DNA of 64,000 bases, from contig JASGHK010000004.1 in assembly GCA_049841135.1 (NCBI GenBank), positions 1,116,001 through 1,180,000 on the forward strand, written 5' to 3'. The stretch is from JACRCT01 sp049841135. GTDB lineage: Bacteria; Myxococcota; Myxococcia; Myxococcales; UBA5297. Numbering within the stretch: the first letter of the stretch is position 1; the number at the start of each line of letters is the position of its first letter. A model generated the notes under the pieces. It was not told where the DNA came from and searched no databases. It saw nothing but the letters and a program-made list of their open reading frames with translations. Below, one piece after another: positions 34,316-42,874 of the stretch. The position numbers were made by a program, and so were the translations under genes.

Positions 34316-35958
34316 GGATAGGAGCCGGCGGCGAGATCGATCACGCGGGTGTTCCACTCGCTCCGGTAGCGGGCGTAGTCGGCGTCGTCCGTGTACGGGT
34401 AGCTCTCGGCCGGGTACGGGTAGCTGGGCATGCCGTGGAACGGCAGCGGCTCGATCGACTCGGTGAGCAGGCCGAACGGGTGGTACTTGAGCGTGTAGAA
34501 GACGTCGGCGCGCAGGAACACGCGGCGCGTCGTGCCCGGCTTCTGGGCCGGCTCGTCGAACTCGAGCGAGAGCTCGTCACCCTGGGCCATCAGCGCGAAG
34601 CGGTCGTCGGCCGCCTTCAGCAGCTCGCGCACGTCGCCGTAGCGGGTGTAGTTGCCGGCCAGGAACGCGTCCGGGAAGTCCGGCGACCTCACGAGGTCCT
34701 GCGCCGTCAGCCGGTGCTTCAGGCTCGCCGCGTTGACCTGCGACGCGCCTCGATAGGACAGGTTCGCCACCCGCGGCTTGACCTCCGTCAGCTCGAACGG
34801 CACCTGCTCCGAGTCGTCCAGCAGCACCATGTCCAGCACGTCGAGCGTCGAGGGCTGGTGGGCCAGGGTGATCCGCATCCGCGTGTCGCCCGCCTGCAGG
34901 ATCCCGGCGAGGTCGATGAGCCAGGTGCGCGCGTCGCTGGCACTCTTGCCGGCCACCAGCCGCTCGGTCCAGCCACCGGCGCCGTCCGGGGTCTCCACCG
35001 TGGTGCCGCCCGAGTACGGCGGCTTCTGGGCGTCGCGCAGATCGTCGTAGACGCCCCAGGTGGTGATGACCAGCCGCGCGCGCTCCGGGTGCTCGATGGG
35101 CCCGAAGTCGAGGACCACCCGGCTCAGCTCGCTCGGCTCGACCGGCATCGGCACGCCGTCCGCCGCCGACAGCTCCGCGACGACGTCCTTGCCCTGCTGG
35201 GAGACGGCCGACTTGGGCGGCCTCGGGTCCTGGATGGTCTGGAAGCGCAGCGACGGCAGCCGGAGGAGCTGCGGCGTGGAGCTCCACTCGTTGTAGATGC
35301 CGTGGCCCTCGGGCACGTCGGCCACGAGCAGCGTCGCCTCGTCGAAGTAGGACGCCTCGAAGATCAGCTCGCGCAGGCGGATCCGGTAGACGGACGAGCG
35401 CGCCTGCCAGCCGCCGAGCTCGTAGATGTTGGTGCCGTAGTAGGCCGGCTTGAAGAAGTCGAGCCCGTAGGCCAGGGGCGACCCGGAGAGATCGGTGTGG
35501 AAGCGCCAGCGGCCGTCCGGCTCCTCCAGGAACAGGTACGGGCAGCTGCCGCTGCGCGAGTGGCACATCGAGTTGGCGCAGTACTGGGTGCCCAGGCACG
35601 GGGTGTCGCAGGCGCCGCAGTGGTCGGTGTCGAAGGCCAGGTTGACGCAGACGTCGCCGCACTGCGTCGAGCCGGTCTCGCAGCCGTCGACGCACGCCCC
35701 CGCCTCGCAGTGCTGGGCGCCGCCGCAGACCTTCCCGCACGTGCCGCAGTTCTTGGCGTCGGTGTCGAGGTTCACGCAGGTGTGGTCGCACTGCGTCTCG
35801 GGAGCGTTGCAGGGGCTGCAGCTGCAGCCGGAGGTGGTGCCGGCCCCCGCCGCGAGCAGGAAGGCCGCCGCGAGCAGGCTCCGCCGTCGTCGCGGAGAAG
35901 ACCGCGCTTTCGAGCCCGCCATCGAGGCAGTCAGCGGGTGGAGCAGAGACCTGGGCAT
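34312..35958 (-). CDS. Secreted Cys-rich lipoprotein
   Basis: 548 residues from ATG 35958 (AGGAG eight bases upstream). A long basic N-region leads to a hydrophobic stretch and a TTSGC lipobox-like site. A Cys-rich segment of about 90 residues follows, with repeats of NLDTDAKNCGTCGKVC and NLAFDTDHCGACDTPC. This is the DxxxCGxCxxxC pattern common in myxobacterial surface proteins. The remaining 400 residues are beta-rich (IYELGGWQARSSVYRIRLRE) with no recognised family. Tyr/Pro motifs (YPYPAESYPYTDD) are near the C-terminus. It overlaps the hydrolase downstream (GTGA). Confidence 0.68.
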   Translation of the reverse strand: MPRSLLHPLTASMAGSKARSSPRRRRSLLAAAFLLAAGAGTTSGCSCSPCNAPETQCDHTCVNLDTDAKNCGTCGKVCGGAQHCEAGACVDGCETGSTQCGDVCVNLAFDTDHCGACDTPCLGTQYCANSMCHSRSGSCPYLFLEEPDGRWRFHTDLSGSPLAYGLDFFKPAYYGTNIYELGGWQARSSVYRIRLRELIFEASYFDEATLLVADVPEGHGIYNEWSSTPQLLRLPSLRFQTIQDPRPPKSAVSQQGKDVVAELSAADGVPMPVEPSELSRVVLDFGPIEHPERARLVITTWGVYDDLRDAQKPPYSGGTTVETPDGAGGWTERLVAGKSASDARTWLIDLAGILQAGDTRMRITLAHQPSTLDVLDMVLLDDSEQVPFELTEVKPRVANLSYRGASQVNAASLKHRLTAQDLVRSPDFPDAFLAGNYTRYGDVRELLKAADDRFALMAQGDELSLEFDEPAQKPGTTRRVFLRADVFYTLKYHPFGLLTESIEPLPFHGMPSYPYPAESYPYTDDADYARYRSEWNTRVIDLAAGSYP

Positions 35959-36075
35959 GTGGCGACTCCTGGTTCGTCCCGAAAGAAGGAAGCCGCGGAG
36001 CATAGCCGGGAAGCATCGCCTCGTCGGCCTCCCATTTCGGTATCCTGTCCAGCGGCCGGAGCGCGGAGGGTTCCC

Positions 36076-37131
36076 ATGCGTCACACCATCGCCGCCGTTG
36101 CCGTCTTCCTGGGCACGCTCTCAGGCTGCACCTGTCTCGAGCCCGTGGACGAAGGCGGCCCTCACGACGCCGGCACGGCCGACCGCGACGCCGCGCAGCC
36201 GCTTCGTCTGGACGCAGGCGCGTCGACCTCCGATGCCAGTGCACCCATGGGCGACGCCGGCGATCTCTTCTGTACGGGCGACCAGGGCAAGCTACAGGAC
36301 GGCCTGATGGTGCATGACCTCGAGGCGACCTCCTCGCTGGTCTTCATGAACTGCTGCGATGCGGCCGAGTTGGTCTTCCACACCCGCGACGCGCTGGGCG
36401 ACGTCACCGAGCTCCTCCTGTCGGTGATGGGAGGTCCGATGCCGAGCGGCGAGGTCGCCATCGGGATGGACCCGAAGCAGGCCGTGGCCGCCTCCATGAC
36501 CATCGGCGCCTCGTACTACGGCAGCGGCATGTCGGCGGCCGCCTACCGCTTCGAGGGCACGCTCGGCTTCTCGCAGGCGAGCCCGGGGGCCGCGCAGGAC
36601 GTGAAGGTCTGCCTGACCCTCGACGCGCCGCAGGGCCCCCACCACGGCGTTCGCCTCTACGCGCCGGCGGTGCGGGTGATGGGCTACGGCGACCAGAAGC
36701 GCTTCGCCCTTTACCTCCTGGCGGACGCCACGATGGACGCCGTCCAGGCAGCCTCGCGTGACTTGGCCGCGCTAACCCTCGCGGCCGAGCCCCTGCTCGA
36801 CCTCTACTCGCTCCGCTACTACGAGGGCGCCGACCACCGGCTGGCCTTCACCATGGACATGACGATGGAGCGGCTCAAATCGGCGTTGGGGACCGTGCCG
36901 CTCTCCGGCAAGCCGTTCGTGGTGGTCGCCGACGGCGAGCGGATCTACCTGGGAGCATTCTGGTCGCCCCTCTCGTCCTCGAGCCCGGCGACGCCGTTCG
37001 TGATGCTGGAGACGAGCGACACCCGCGGCATCACCATCGAGCGAAGGCCGCAGGCCGACACCGAGCCGGACGTGCGCACCGACGCGCGGATCACGCGGGC
37101 GCTGCGAGAGACGGGGAAGCTCGCGCCCTGA
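36076..37131 (+). CDS. Asp/Ala-rich lipoprotein of unknown function
   Basis: 351 residues; GGAGGG stands before ATG 36076. The lipobox is LSGC (Cys18). A disordered Asp/Ala linker (DAGTADRDAAQPLRLDAG, SDASAPMGDAGD) follows, a hallmark of myxobacterial lipoproteins. The mature domain is beta-rich and acidic without recognised motifs. It is divergent from the Cys-rich lipoprotein at 34312-35958, 117 nt apart. MITE copy 2 lies 10 nt after its stop. Confidence 0.65.
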   Translation: MRHTIAAVAVFLGTLSGCTCLEPVDEGGPHDAGTADRDAAQPLRLDAGASTSDASAPMGDAGDLFCTGDQGKLQDGLMVHDLEATSSLVFMNCCDAAELVFHTRDALGDVTELLLSVMGGPMPSGEVAIGMDPKQAVAASMTIGASYYGSGMSAAAYRFEGTLGFSQASPGAAQDVKVCLTLDAPQGPHHGVRLYAPAVRVMGYGDQKRFALYLLADATMDAVQAASRDLAALTLAAEPLLDLYSLRYYEGADHRLAFTMDMTMERLKSALGTVPLSGKPFVVVADGERIYLGAFWSPLSSSSPATPFVMLETSDTRGITIERRPQADTEPDVRTDARITRALRETGKLAP

Positions 37132-37141
37132 GAGCGAGTGA

Positions 37142-37324
37142 GCCGGCGACTGAAGTCGCGCCTGACTTTTCAAAGCCCGCCTTCGCGGGCTGGGATCTGC
37201 AGGTGGGTCAGTTGCTGCCGAGGCCCCTTGGGCCTGGACATCCCAGCTGGCGCCTAAAGATCTGCTGACCACCCAGCCCGCGCAGGCGGGCTTTGCTGCG
37301 TCAGGCGCGGCTTCAGCCGCCGGC
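37142..37324. repeat. MITE-like palindromic element, copy 2 (inverted relative to copy 1)
   Basis: 183 bp. The left end GCCGGCGACTGAAGTCGCG is the reverse complement of the right end of copy 1. The right end finishes CGCGGCTTCAGCCGCCGGC, the reverse complement of copy 1's left end. It shares the internal hairpins (agcccgccttcgcgggct) and the segment ctgaccacccagcccgcgc. It is about 25 bp longer than copy 1 in the middle. Confidence 0.8.
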
Positions 37325-37356
37325 AGTCGCCCGTCCCGAACCTCGGTCGAACCCAT

Positions 37357-38243
37357 TCACTTGGAGCCCCGATCCTCGCTCTCGAAGGGCGGGCCTGGAT
37401 GTGGGCCGACGCGTCGGCAGGTGCACCGCTGTTCGCTGTCCGGCGGGCTCCACGCGGCAAACAGCATCGCCTCGCGCGTCGCCGTGAACTGCGCCACGCC
37501 GCCGCCCGTGCCTAGACACCGAGTCCGATAGGTCTCGCCAGGGGAGAGGCCGCTGCAGCGCAGGTTGAAGTGGAGGCCGGTCGCGTCCTCGCGAGTGACC
37601 TGGAGCCCGTCCGGAGCGCCCCTTCCTCTTCCTCGAAGCCCGTCACCTCCCACGCGAAGACCTTTCCCTTCGGCCCCGCCAGCGAGTAGCCGTGCTTGGC
37701 TTCCTGAAGCGCGACCCACGGCCAGGTCAGCTGCCGGTCGCCCCAGTTGGTGTTGAGGACCAGTCCCTTGGGCTCGAAGCCGACGGCCAGCACCAGGTGG
37801 TCGACGTCCCAATCGGCGTGCTCGGTGGGATAGACCTTCACGCCCAGGATCACCGGGTGGCCGCGACGGAGCGCGCGGACCGTCCAGTCCAGGGCCTCGG
37901 ACGGATTCGACCCACCGCTCCAGGCCTCGAAGCGCAGCCCCAGCGCCTGCATCGCCGCGGACACGTCGGTCTCCCAGAGGTCCGGCGTCTTCGGCCGGCC
38001 CGCCCGGTTGATGACGGCCTGCGGAATCCAGGCGCCGTAGTACAGCGCCGCCATCTGGATGCTGGCCTCGCCGCACCAGCCCTCGAGGGGCGCGCCCGGC
38101 GCCCACTGGCGATCCGCGATCTCCAGCTTCACCGAGTCGCGCGGCGCGCGGAACACAGCAGCCCCTGGCCGCGCCCGGTCGGACGCAGCCAGGGCCAAGA
38201 TCAGGAAGCCCAGGGCGACGAAGTGGATGCAGGCCCGTGGCAT
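37357..38243 (-). CDS. Secreted C39-like cysteine peptidase family protein, frameshifted
   Basis: From ATG 38243 (or GTG 38258) a signal peptide (HFVALGFLILALAASDRA) leads into a papain-like C39 domain. The catalytic Cys is in LEGWCGEASIQM, His in DWDVDHLVLAVGF and the Asn/Asp position in LNTNWG. C39 domains in toxins process leader peptides; stand-alone secreted forms are common and of unknown substrate. The frame breaks at 37619-37622, where a run of four C/G probably lacks one base. Repair gives GAPDGLQVTREDATGLHFNL and a protein of about 295 residues ending at 37357. It is 17 nt downstream of the 200-residue gene at 38260 on the same strand and probably co-transcribed. Confidence 0.65.
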
Positions 38244-38259
38244 CGACGGGCGCGCCACG

Positions 38260-38862
38260 CTACTTCCGCTTGGCGGCGAAGCGGGCCATGCCCTCGATGT
38301 TGCCGCGCAGGACGGCGGGGGCCGCGGCGTCGGCGCCGGTGGTGAGCGCCTTCCACTTCAGGAAGCCCACGTCCTCGCGCTTGGGCGCCGAGCCCAGGCA
38401 GTAGCCGACCACGCCGGGCGCCGCGACCCAGGCGCCGTGGTTGTAGTCGGAGCGGAAGGCCTGCTTCGCGTCGAGCTTGTCGGTCTCCGGCTTCAGGATC
38501 TCCCAGGCGGCGATGGTGTAGCCGTTGCGCGCGCCGAACCGGTGCAGGACGAGCTCGTGGTGCACGGCGCCCAGGAGCGGCAGGTTCACCCGCTGGTAGA
38601 AGCGCACGTGGTCGGGCTGCTGGAAGCGCGGGTCCTTGACGGCGCGGCACTCGGCGACGTGGTCGATGTTGCCCACGTAATGGTCGACGTCCATGACCGC
38701 GGCGACGAGCTTCTCCGGGTCGGCGCCGGGGATGGGCATCAGCGCGAAGGCCTCTTCGGTGACGCGCCCGCCGAACGGCCAGTGCTTGAACGTGAACGAC
38801 GTCGGCGGTGCGGAAGGAAGCTGCGCGACGACCCGCTCGACGAATGCCTCGTGCTCGCCCAT
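38260..38862 (-). CDS. Conserved hypothetical protein, START/SRPBCC-like
   Basis: 200 residues, cytosolic. The pattern (N-terminal helix, strands around MDVDHYVGNIDHVAECRAV, RFYQRVNLPLLGAVHHELVL, long C-terminal helix GFLKWKALTTGADAAAPAVL) resembles SRPBCC lipid- or ligand-binding folds, but no diagnostic motif exists. It lies between the CheR-like gene and the C39-like gene, all on the minus strand with gaps of 45 and 17 nt. They may form one operon. Confidence 0.5.
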   Translation of the reverse strand: MGEHEAFVERVVAQLPSAPPTSFTFKHWPFGGRVTEEAFALMPIPGADPEKLVAAVMDVDHYVGNIDHVAECRAVKDPRFQQPDHVRFYQRVNLPLLGAVHHELVLHRFGARNGYTIAAWEILKPETDKLDAKQAFRSDYNHGAWVAAPGVVGYCLGSAPKREDVGFLKWKALTTGADAAAPAVLRGNIEGMARFAAKRK

Positions 38863-38907
38863 CTGTGTCCTCCAAGAGTCCCCGTGGGATGTGGCGGCAC
38901 TCTAGCG

Positions 38908-39763
38908 TCATTCCGCCGGGTGTCGCCAAGCATCGTGTGGCGTCGGCCGTTCGACCCGGAAGATCGGCGCGCTCCCCAACCGAAGGCTTTGCCCCTGCCA
39001 CCCGGAGCCCTCGGGAAGGTCCTCGTGGCTCCCGAGAACGAGAACGCCGCCCTCGACCAGCCGCTCGCCGAGCTGGCGCAGAGATCGACCGCTGGAGCTC
39101 GGGCCCGAAGTAGGTGAAGGCCAGGTTGCGGCAGAGGATGGCGTCGAAGGGCCCGTCCGGCATCGCGCGGCGCAGGTCCTCGCAGCGCCACTCGATCTCT
39201 CGAGCGAACGCGCCGCGGATTCGAAAGCCGCCGGCGACCGGTTCGAAGCCCGGCTCGCGCAGCGAGGGCGGCAGCTCACGCAGCGATCCCTCTTCATAGA
39301 GACCGCGCCGCGCCCGCTCCAGCAGCGCCGCGTCCGCGTCGCTGGCCACGATCCGGAACGCTCCCGGCGCCATCCCCAGGCCGGCTCGGAGGATCAGCGC
39401 CAGGGTGTACGGCTCTTCTCCACTGGCGCACCCCGCGCTCCACAGCCGCAGCGGCCGCCGCTGCCTGCGCGCGGCCTCCGCCAGCCTCGGCAGCTCGTGC
39501 TCGCCCAGCCATTCGAAGACGCCGCGGTCCCGGTAGAAGCGCGAGATGGTGACCCGGCACAGGCCGTCGAGCACCTCCCACTCCTTCGGGTGGGCGTCGA
39601 GGTAGCTCCGATAGGCCTCGAGTCCCGGGACGCCGAGCGCCTGCATCCTCCGGGCGATGCGCTTGTGCACCTGGCCCTGGACGCGGCGGAAGCCCCTCGC
39701 CCGCAGCCCCAGCCGCGGGAGGACCTCGCTCAGGAAGGCGGCTCGCTCCGCGTGTCCAGCCAT
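38908..39763 (-). CDS. CheR-type protein-glutamate methyltransferase, frameshifted
   Basis: The start is ATG 39763 (MAGHAERAAFLSEVLPRLGL). The N-terminal helical CheR domain is followed by the SAM-binding domain: LRLWSAGCASGEEPYTLAL (motif I), IVASDADAALLERARRGLY, CRNLAFTYF and, after the shift, ERLVEGGVLVLGSHEDLP. The frame breaks near 39080-39088; two added bases restore it, giving about 285 residues. CheR methylates chemoreceptor glutamates in the cytoplasm. No chemoreceptor or other che gene is near, so it may serve a regulatory pathway rather than classical chemotaxis. The CRNLAF replaces the usual CRNVLIYF. Confidence 0.82.
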
Positions 39764-39856
39764 GGGACCGGACGATGTGCCGGCGCCGCGCCTGGCGCAA
39801 CAGGGGTCCACGGTTCGATCTAGACTGGCGTCGCTCAACTCGGACTGGAGGGGCCC

Positions 39857-40873
39857 ATGCTCGCCCGCACGCTCGTCGCCACCCTCGTAGCGCTCTCGCT
39901 GCTGCCCGCCCTGGCGTTGGCCGAGACCCCGGAGGAGAAGGCCAAGGCGCTGCTCGCGGCCAAGGACTGCGACCAACTGCTGCTCTCCTTCGAGAACGCC
40001 AAGCCCAAGGGCGAGCCCGGCGACCTCGCGCTCGCCAAGGTGCTGGCGCAGGCCGCCTCCGGGCCTTGCGCCTCGGACAAGATCGTCGCGATGGCGCTGA
40101 CCACCACGGCCGCGCGGCTGGCGCCCGGCGACGTCGACGTGCTGGTGGCTGCCGGCGGAGCCTCTCGCGCGGCCGGGATGAACGGCGAGGCGGAAGGCGC
40201 CTACAAGAAGGCCATGGCCGCCGCTCCCAAGGACGTTCGCCCGCGCATCGGCCTGGCCGAGCTGCTCCTGGGCGAGGAGGACGCGGCCGGCGCCGTGAAG
40301 GCCCTCGAGCCCGTCAAGTCCGACCCCAAGGCCTCCGGGCTCTACGCCCGCGCCCAGAAGGCAGCCAAGGACGCCAACGCCGAGGCCGAGAGCCTGCGCA
40401 AGGGCGAGGAGAAGGCCATGGAGGCCGCCGCCAAGGCGATGGCCTCCGGCAGCAGCGGCAGCAGCGGAGGAGGCGGTGGCGGGAGCAGCAGTGGTGGCGG
40501 CGGCAGCGGCGGAACAGGCGAGCTCGGCTCTGGCGCCGGCAAGATGGTCTTCTCCATCGGTGGCGCGTCGGGCGGAAAGGTCAAGGCGCGCACCACCAAG
40601 CTCAAGGCGGGCCGGTGGTACCGGCTCCAGGCCAACGGCAGCTGCGTCGACATGCGCGACCGCCTCTCGGGGAGCGGATCCAGCGGCGTCAGCGGCGTCG
40701 ACCTGCGGGTGCGCATCGGCAAGTTCGAGCACGGCCTGCCCATCGAGACCGGCGATCAGGTCGACTTCGACTTCCAGGCCGACAGCAACAACCCGATGCT
40801 GGAGGTCATCGACAGCTCCTTCAACAAGGGCAAGGTCACCTGCCACTACATGCTGCAGGTCTACGAGAAGTGA
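39857..40873 (+). CDS. Secreted TPR-like protein with Gly/Ser linker
   Basis: 338 residues. The signal peptide (MLARTLVATLVALSLLPALALA) is followed by an alpha-helical TPR-like region to about 195 (AEGAYKKAMAAAPKDVRPRIGLAELLL, LEPVKSDPKASGLYARAQKA). A 35-residue Ser/Gly linker comes next, then a C-terminal beta domain of about 110 residues (KVKARTTKLKAGRWYRLQAN, VTCHYMLQVYEK). The C-terminal half resembles pre-peptidase C-terminal-like beta sandwiches, though only in style. A periplasmic or surface scaffold role is inferred. Confidence 0.65.
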   Translation: MLARTLVATLVALSLLPALALAETPEEKAKALLAAKDCDQLLLSFENAKPKGEPGDLALAKVLAQAASGPCASDKIVAMALTTTAARLAPGDVDVLVAAGGASRAAGMNGEAEGAYKKAMAAAPKDVRPRIGLAELLLGEEDAAGAVKALEPVKSDPKASGLYARAQKAAKDANAEAESLRKGEEKAMEAAAKAMASGSSGSSGGGGGGSSSGGGGSGGTGELGSGAGKMVFSIGGASGGKVKARTTKLKAGRWYRLQANGSCVDMRDRLSGSGSSGVSGVDLRVRIGKFEHGLPIETGDQVDFDFQADSNNPMLEVIDSSFNKGKVTCHYMLQVYEK

Positions 40874-41007
40874 GCCTTCGGCGCCCCGAGCTCGTCGCGG
40901 GGCGAAACTCTCCGAACCGCAGGCGCTGACCCTCCTCCGCTGCGGCCTTCACCTCTGCCGAACGCAGGCTCGCCAGCGCAGGCCGGGGCGGGCATGATGC
41001 GCGCCCC

Positions 41008-42207
41008 GTGAGCGACTCCCTGACCAGGGCCTTCCGCGGCCTGCCCGGAACCTTCTGGGCGCTCTTCGCCGGCACCTTCGTGATGGCGCTGGCGACGTTC
41101 GTCTTCCCGTTCCTGGCGCTCTTCCTGCGCTCGCGCGGCTACTCGGTAGAGGAGACGGGGCTGATGGTGGCGCTCTACGGCTTCGGGAGCATCCCCGCCG
41201 GTCCGCTCGCGGGCTGGCTGGCCGACCGGGTGGGGCGGCGGCCGACGCTGCTCGGGGCGCTGGTCTGCGCCGCCGTGCTGACGGCCTTGCTGCCCTTCCT
41301 GAAGACGCCGGTGCTCCTCTCGGCGGGGGCGCTGCTCTTGGGCCTTTCGGCCTCCTCGTACTTCCCGGCCTCGAGCGCGGTGGTCTCGGACATCGTCCCG
41401 CCCGCGCGCTACGGCGACGTCTTCGGCCTGATGTACTGGGAGCGCAACGTCGGCATCGCGGTGAGCTTCGCGCTCGGCGGGGCGCTCGCGGCGTACGGCT
41501 ACGAGCGGCTGTTCTGGGCCGACGCGGCCACGACGCTGCTGTTCGTCGCCGTCGTCTACTTCAAGGTGCCGGAGACGCTGCCGGCAGCCGCGGCACGCGC
41601 GACGGGGAAGCCCGGCTGGTCCGCGGTCTTCGCCGACGGGCCGTTCTGCCTGCTCATGGCCATCCAGACCGTCTTCGCGATCGGCCTGCTGCAGTTCATG
41701 GTCGCGGTGCCGGTGGTGATGGCCAGCAAGGGGTTGACCCCGGGCCACTACGGGCTGGCGATGTCGGTCAACGGCGTGCTCATCGCGCTCCTGAGCCCGT
41801 TCGTCAGCCGCGTCACCGAGAAGCGCGAGCCGGGCCACGTGCTGGCGCTGGCCTCGCTCTTCGTCGCCGGCGGCTACGGGGCGTACGCCTTCTGCGCGAC
41901 GCCGCTCGAGTACTGCGTGGCCACCGGCGTCTGGTCGCTGGGCGAGATCCTGTCCTTGCCGACCATCTCGGCGCTGGTCGCTTCGCTCTCCCCCGAGGAC
42001 CTGCGCGGGCGCTACCAGGGGCTCTTCAGCTTGTCGTTCGGCGTGGCCATGGCGCTCGCGCCCGCAGTCGGCGGGGCGGTGGTGGAGCGCGCGGGAGCCC
42101 AGGCGCTCTGGGCCGGCGTGGTGGTGACCTGCGTCCTGGTGGCGGTGGCCCACGTCCTGGCGGCACGGGGGCGGCGACGGCACGCGGCGGCGGCGAGCCC
42201 AGACTAG
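41008..42207 (+). CDS. Major facilitator superfamily transporter
   Basis: 399 residues from GTG 41008, with about 12 predicted membrane segments. The MFS signature is between TM2 and TM3: AGWLADRVGRRPTLLGALV. The equivalent in the second half is FVSRVTEKREPGH. The inner-membrane drug or metabolite efflux type is typical of this length; the substrate is not predictable. An in-frame ATG at 41083 would cut the first helix, so GTG is preferred. It stands alone. Confidence 0.8.
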   Translation: MSDSLTRAFRGLPGTFWALFAGTFVMALATFVFPFLALFLRSRGYSVEETGLMVALYGFGSIPAGPLAGWLADRVGRRPTLLGALVCAAVLTALLPFLKTPVLLSAGALLLGLSASSYFPASSAVVSDIVPPARYGDVFGLMYWERNVGIAVSFALGGALAAYGYERLFWADAATTLLFVAVVYFKVPETLPAAAARATGKPGWSAVFADGPFCLLMAIQTVFAIGLLQFMVAVPVVMASKGLTPGHYGLAMSVNGVLIALLSPFVSRVTEKREPGHVLALASLFVAGGYGAYAFCATPLEYCVATGVWSLGEILSLPTISALVASLSPEDLRGRYQGLFSLSFGVAMALAPAVGGAVVERAGAQALWAGVVVTCVLVAVAHVLAARGRRRHAAAASPD

Positions 42208-42247
42208 GCTCTCGCGCGACCGTCGGCCCTCCTGCCAAGATGCGGCC

Positions 42248-42640
42248 GTGCTCCGGACCAAGCTCAAGTTCGTCTACTACGTCCTCTTCGGCGTCTTCAT
42301 CCTGCTCGACCTGGGCGTCGTCTGGCTGGTGGAGCGCTTCCGGCCCAAGGTGACGATCCGCATCGACGTGGGAGAAGCCGGGCGCCGCTATGTCGTCGTC
42401 GCGCTGCCCCGGCCCATCGAGGAGGGCGTGCCGGGATACCTGCGGATGGTGAAGATCGCCACGCCGGGCGAGAGCTTCCAGGTCGCGCTCCCTGTCGGCG
42501 AGCACTGGATCTACGCGGTGGCGCTGGACCTGACCAACGACCGCGTCCGCGACTTGAAGAACGCCCAGGCGCTCATGAAGCTCGACCCGGGCGTCGCGCT
42601 GGCGCTGCCGGGGAACCCGGTCGTCGCCAGGAAGGGCTGA
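42248..42640 (+). CDS. Small membrane-anchored hypothetical protein
   Basis: 130 residues from GTG 42248. One N-terminal membrane helix (FVYYVLFGVFILLDLGVVWLV) and a soluble beta-rich domain of about 95 residues (VTIRIDVGEAGRRYVVVALP, LPVGEHWIYAVALDL). No family recognised. It follows the MFS gene by 40 nt on the same strand and may be co-transcribed with it. Confidence 0.5.
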   Translation: MLRTKLKFVYYVLFGVFILLDLGVVWLVERFRPKVTIRIDVGEAGRRYVVVALPRPIEEGVPGYLRMVKIATPGESFQVALPVGEHWIYAVALDLTNDRVRDLKNAQALMKLDPGVALALPGNPVVARKG

Positions 42641-42710
42641 CGTCGGCCGCATGCCATGAGCTGGGTGCCTGCTCCCGGCCGCGCTGCCGTGAGATGCGGA
42701 CGACGGTGCA

Positions 42711-42826
42711 GGTCTTGTCCCATCGGTCCCGTCGGTCCCATCGGTCCTATCGGTCCCATGCCATGGGACAGATGGGACACATGAGACCTATTGGACCTAT
42801 GGGACCGATGGGACACACGGGTTGAG
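42711..42826. repeat. 9-bp tandem repeats arranged as a long inverted repeat
   Basis: Variants of ggtcccatc are repeated about five times (42717-42759). They are followed across a catgccatggg centre by reverse-complement variants (gatgggaca, tgggaccga; to 42821). The whole region could fold into one long GC-rich hairpin with internal register shifts. It lies between the small membrane protein and the GH3 gene, ending about 50 nt before its start. It may act as a strong bidirectional terminator or be slippage-derived. Confidence 0.7.
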
Positions 42827-42874
42827 CGGCTGCTGGATGGATTCGGGCCTGCGGCGTTGTAGCCTTCGCCACGC

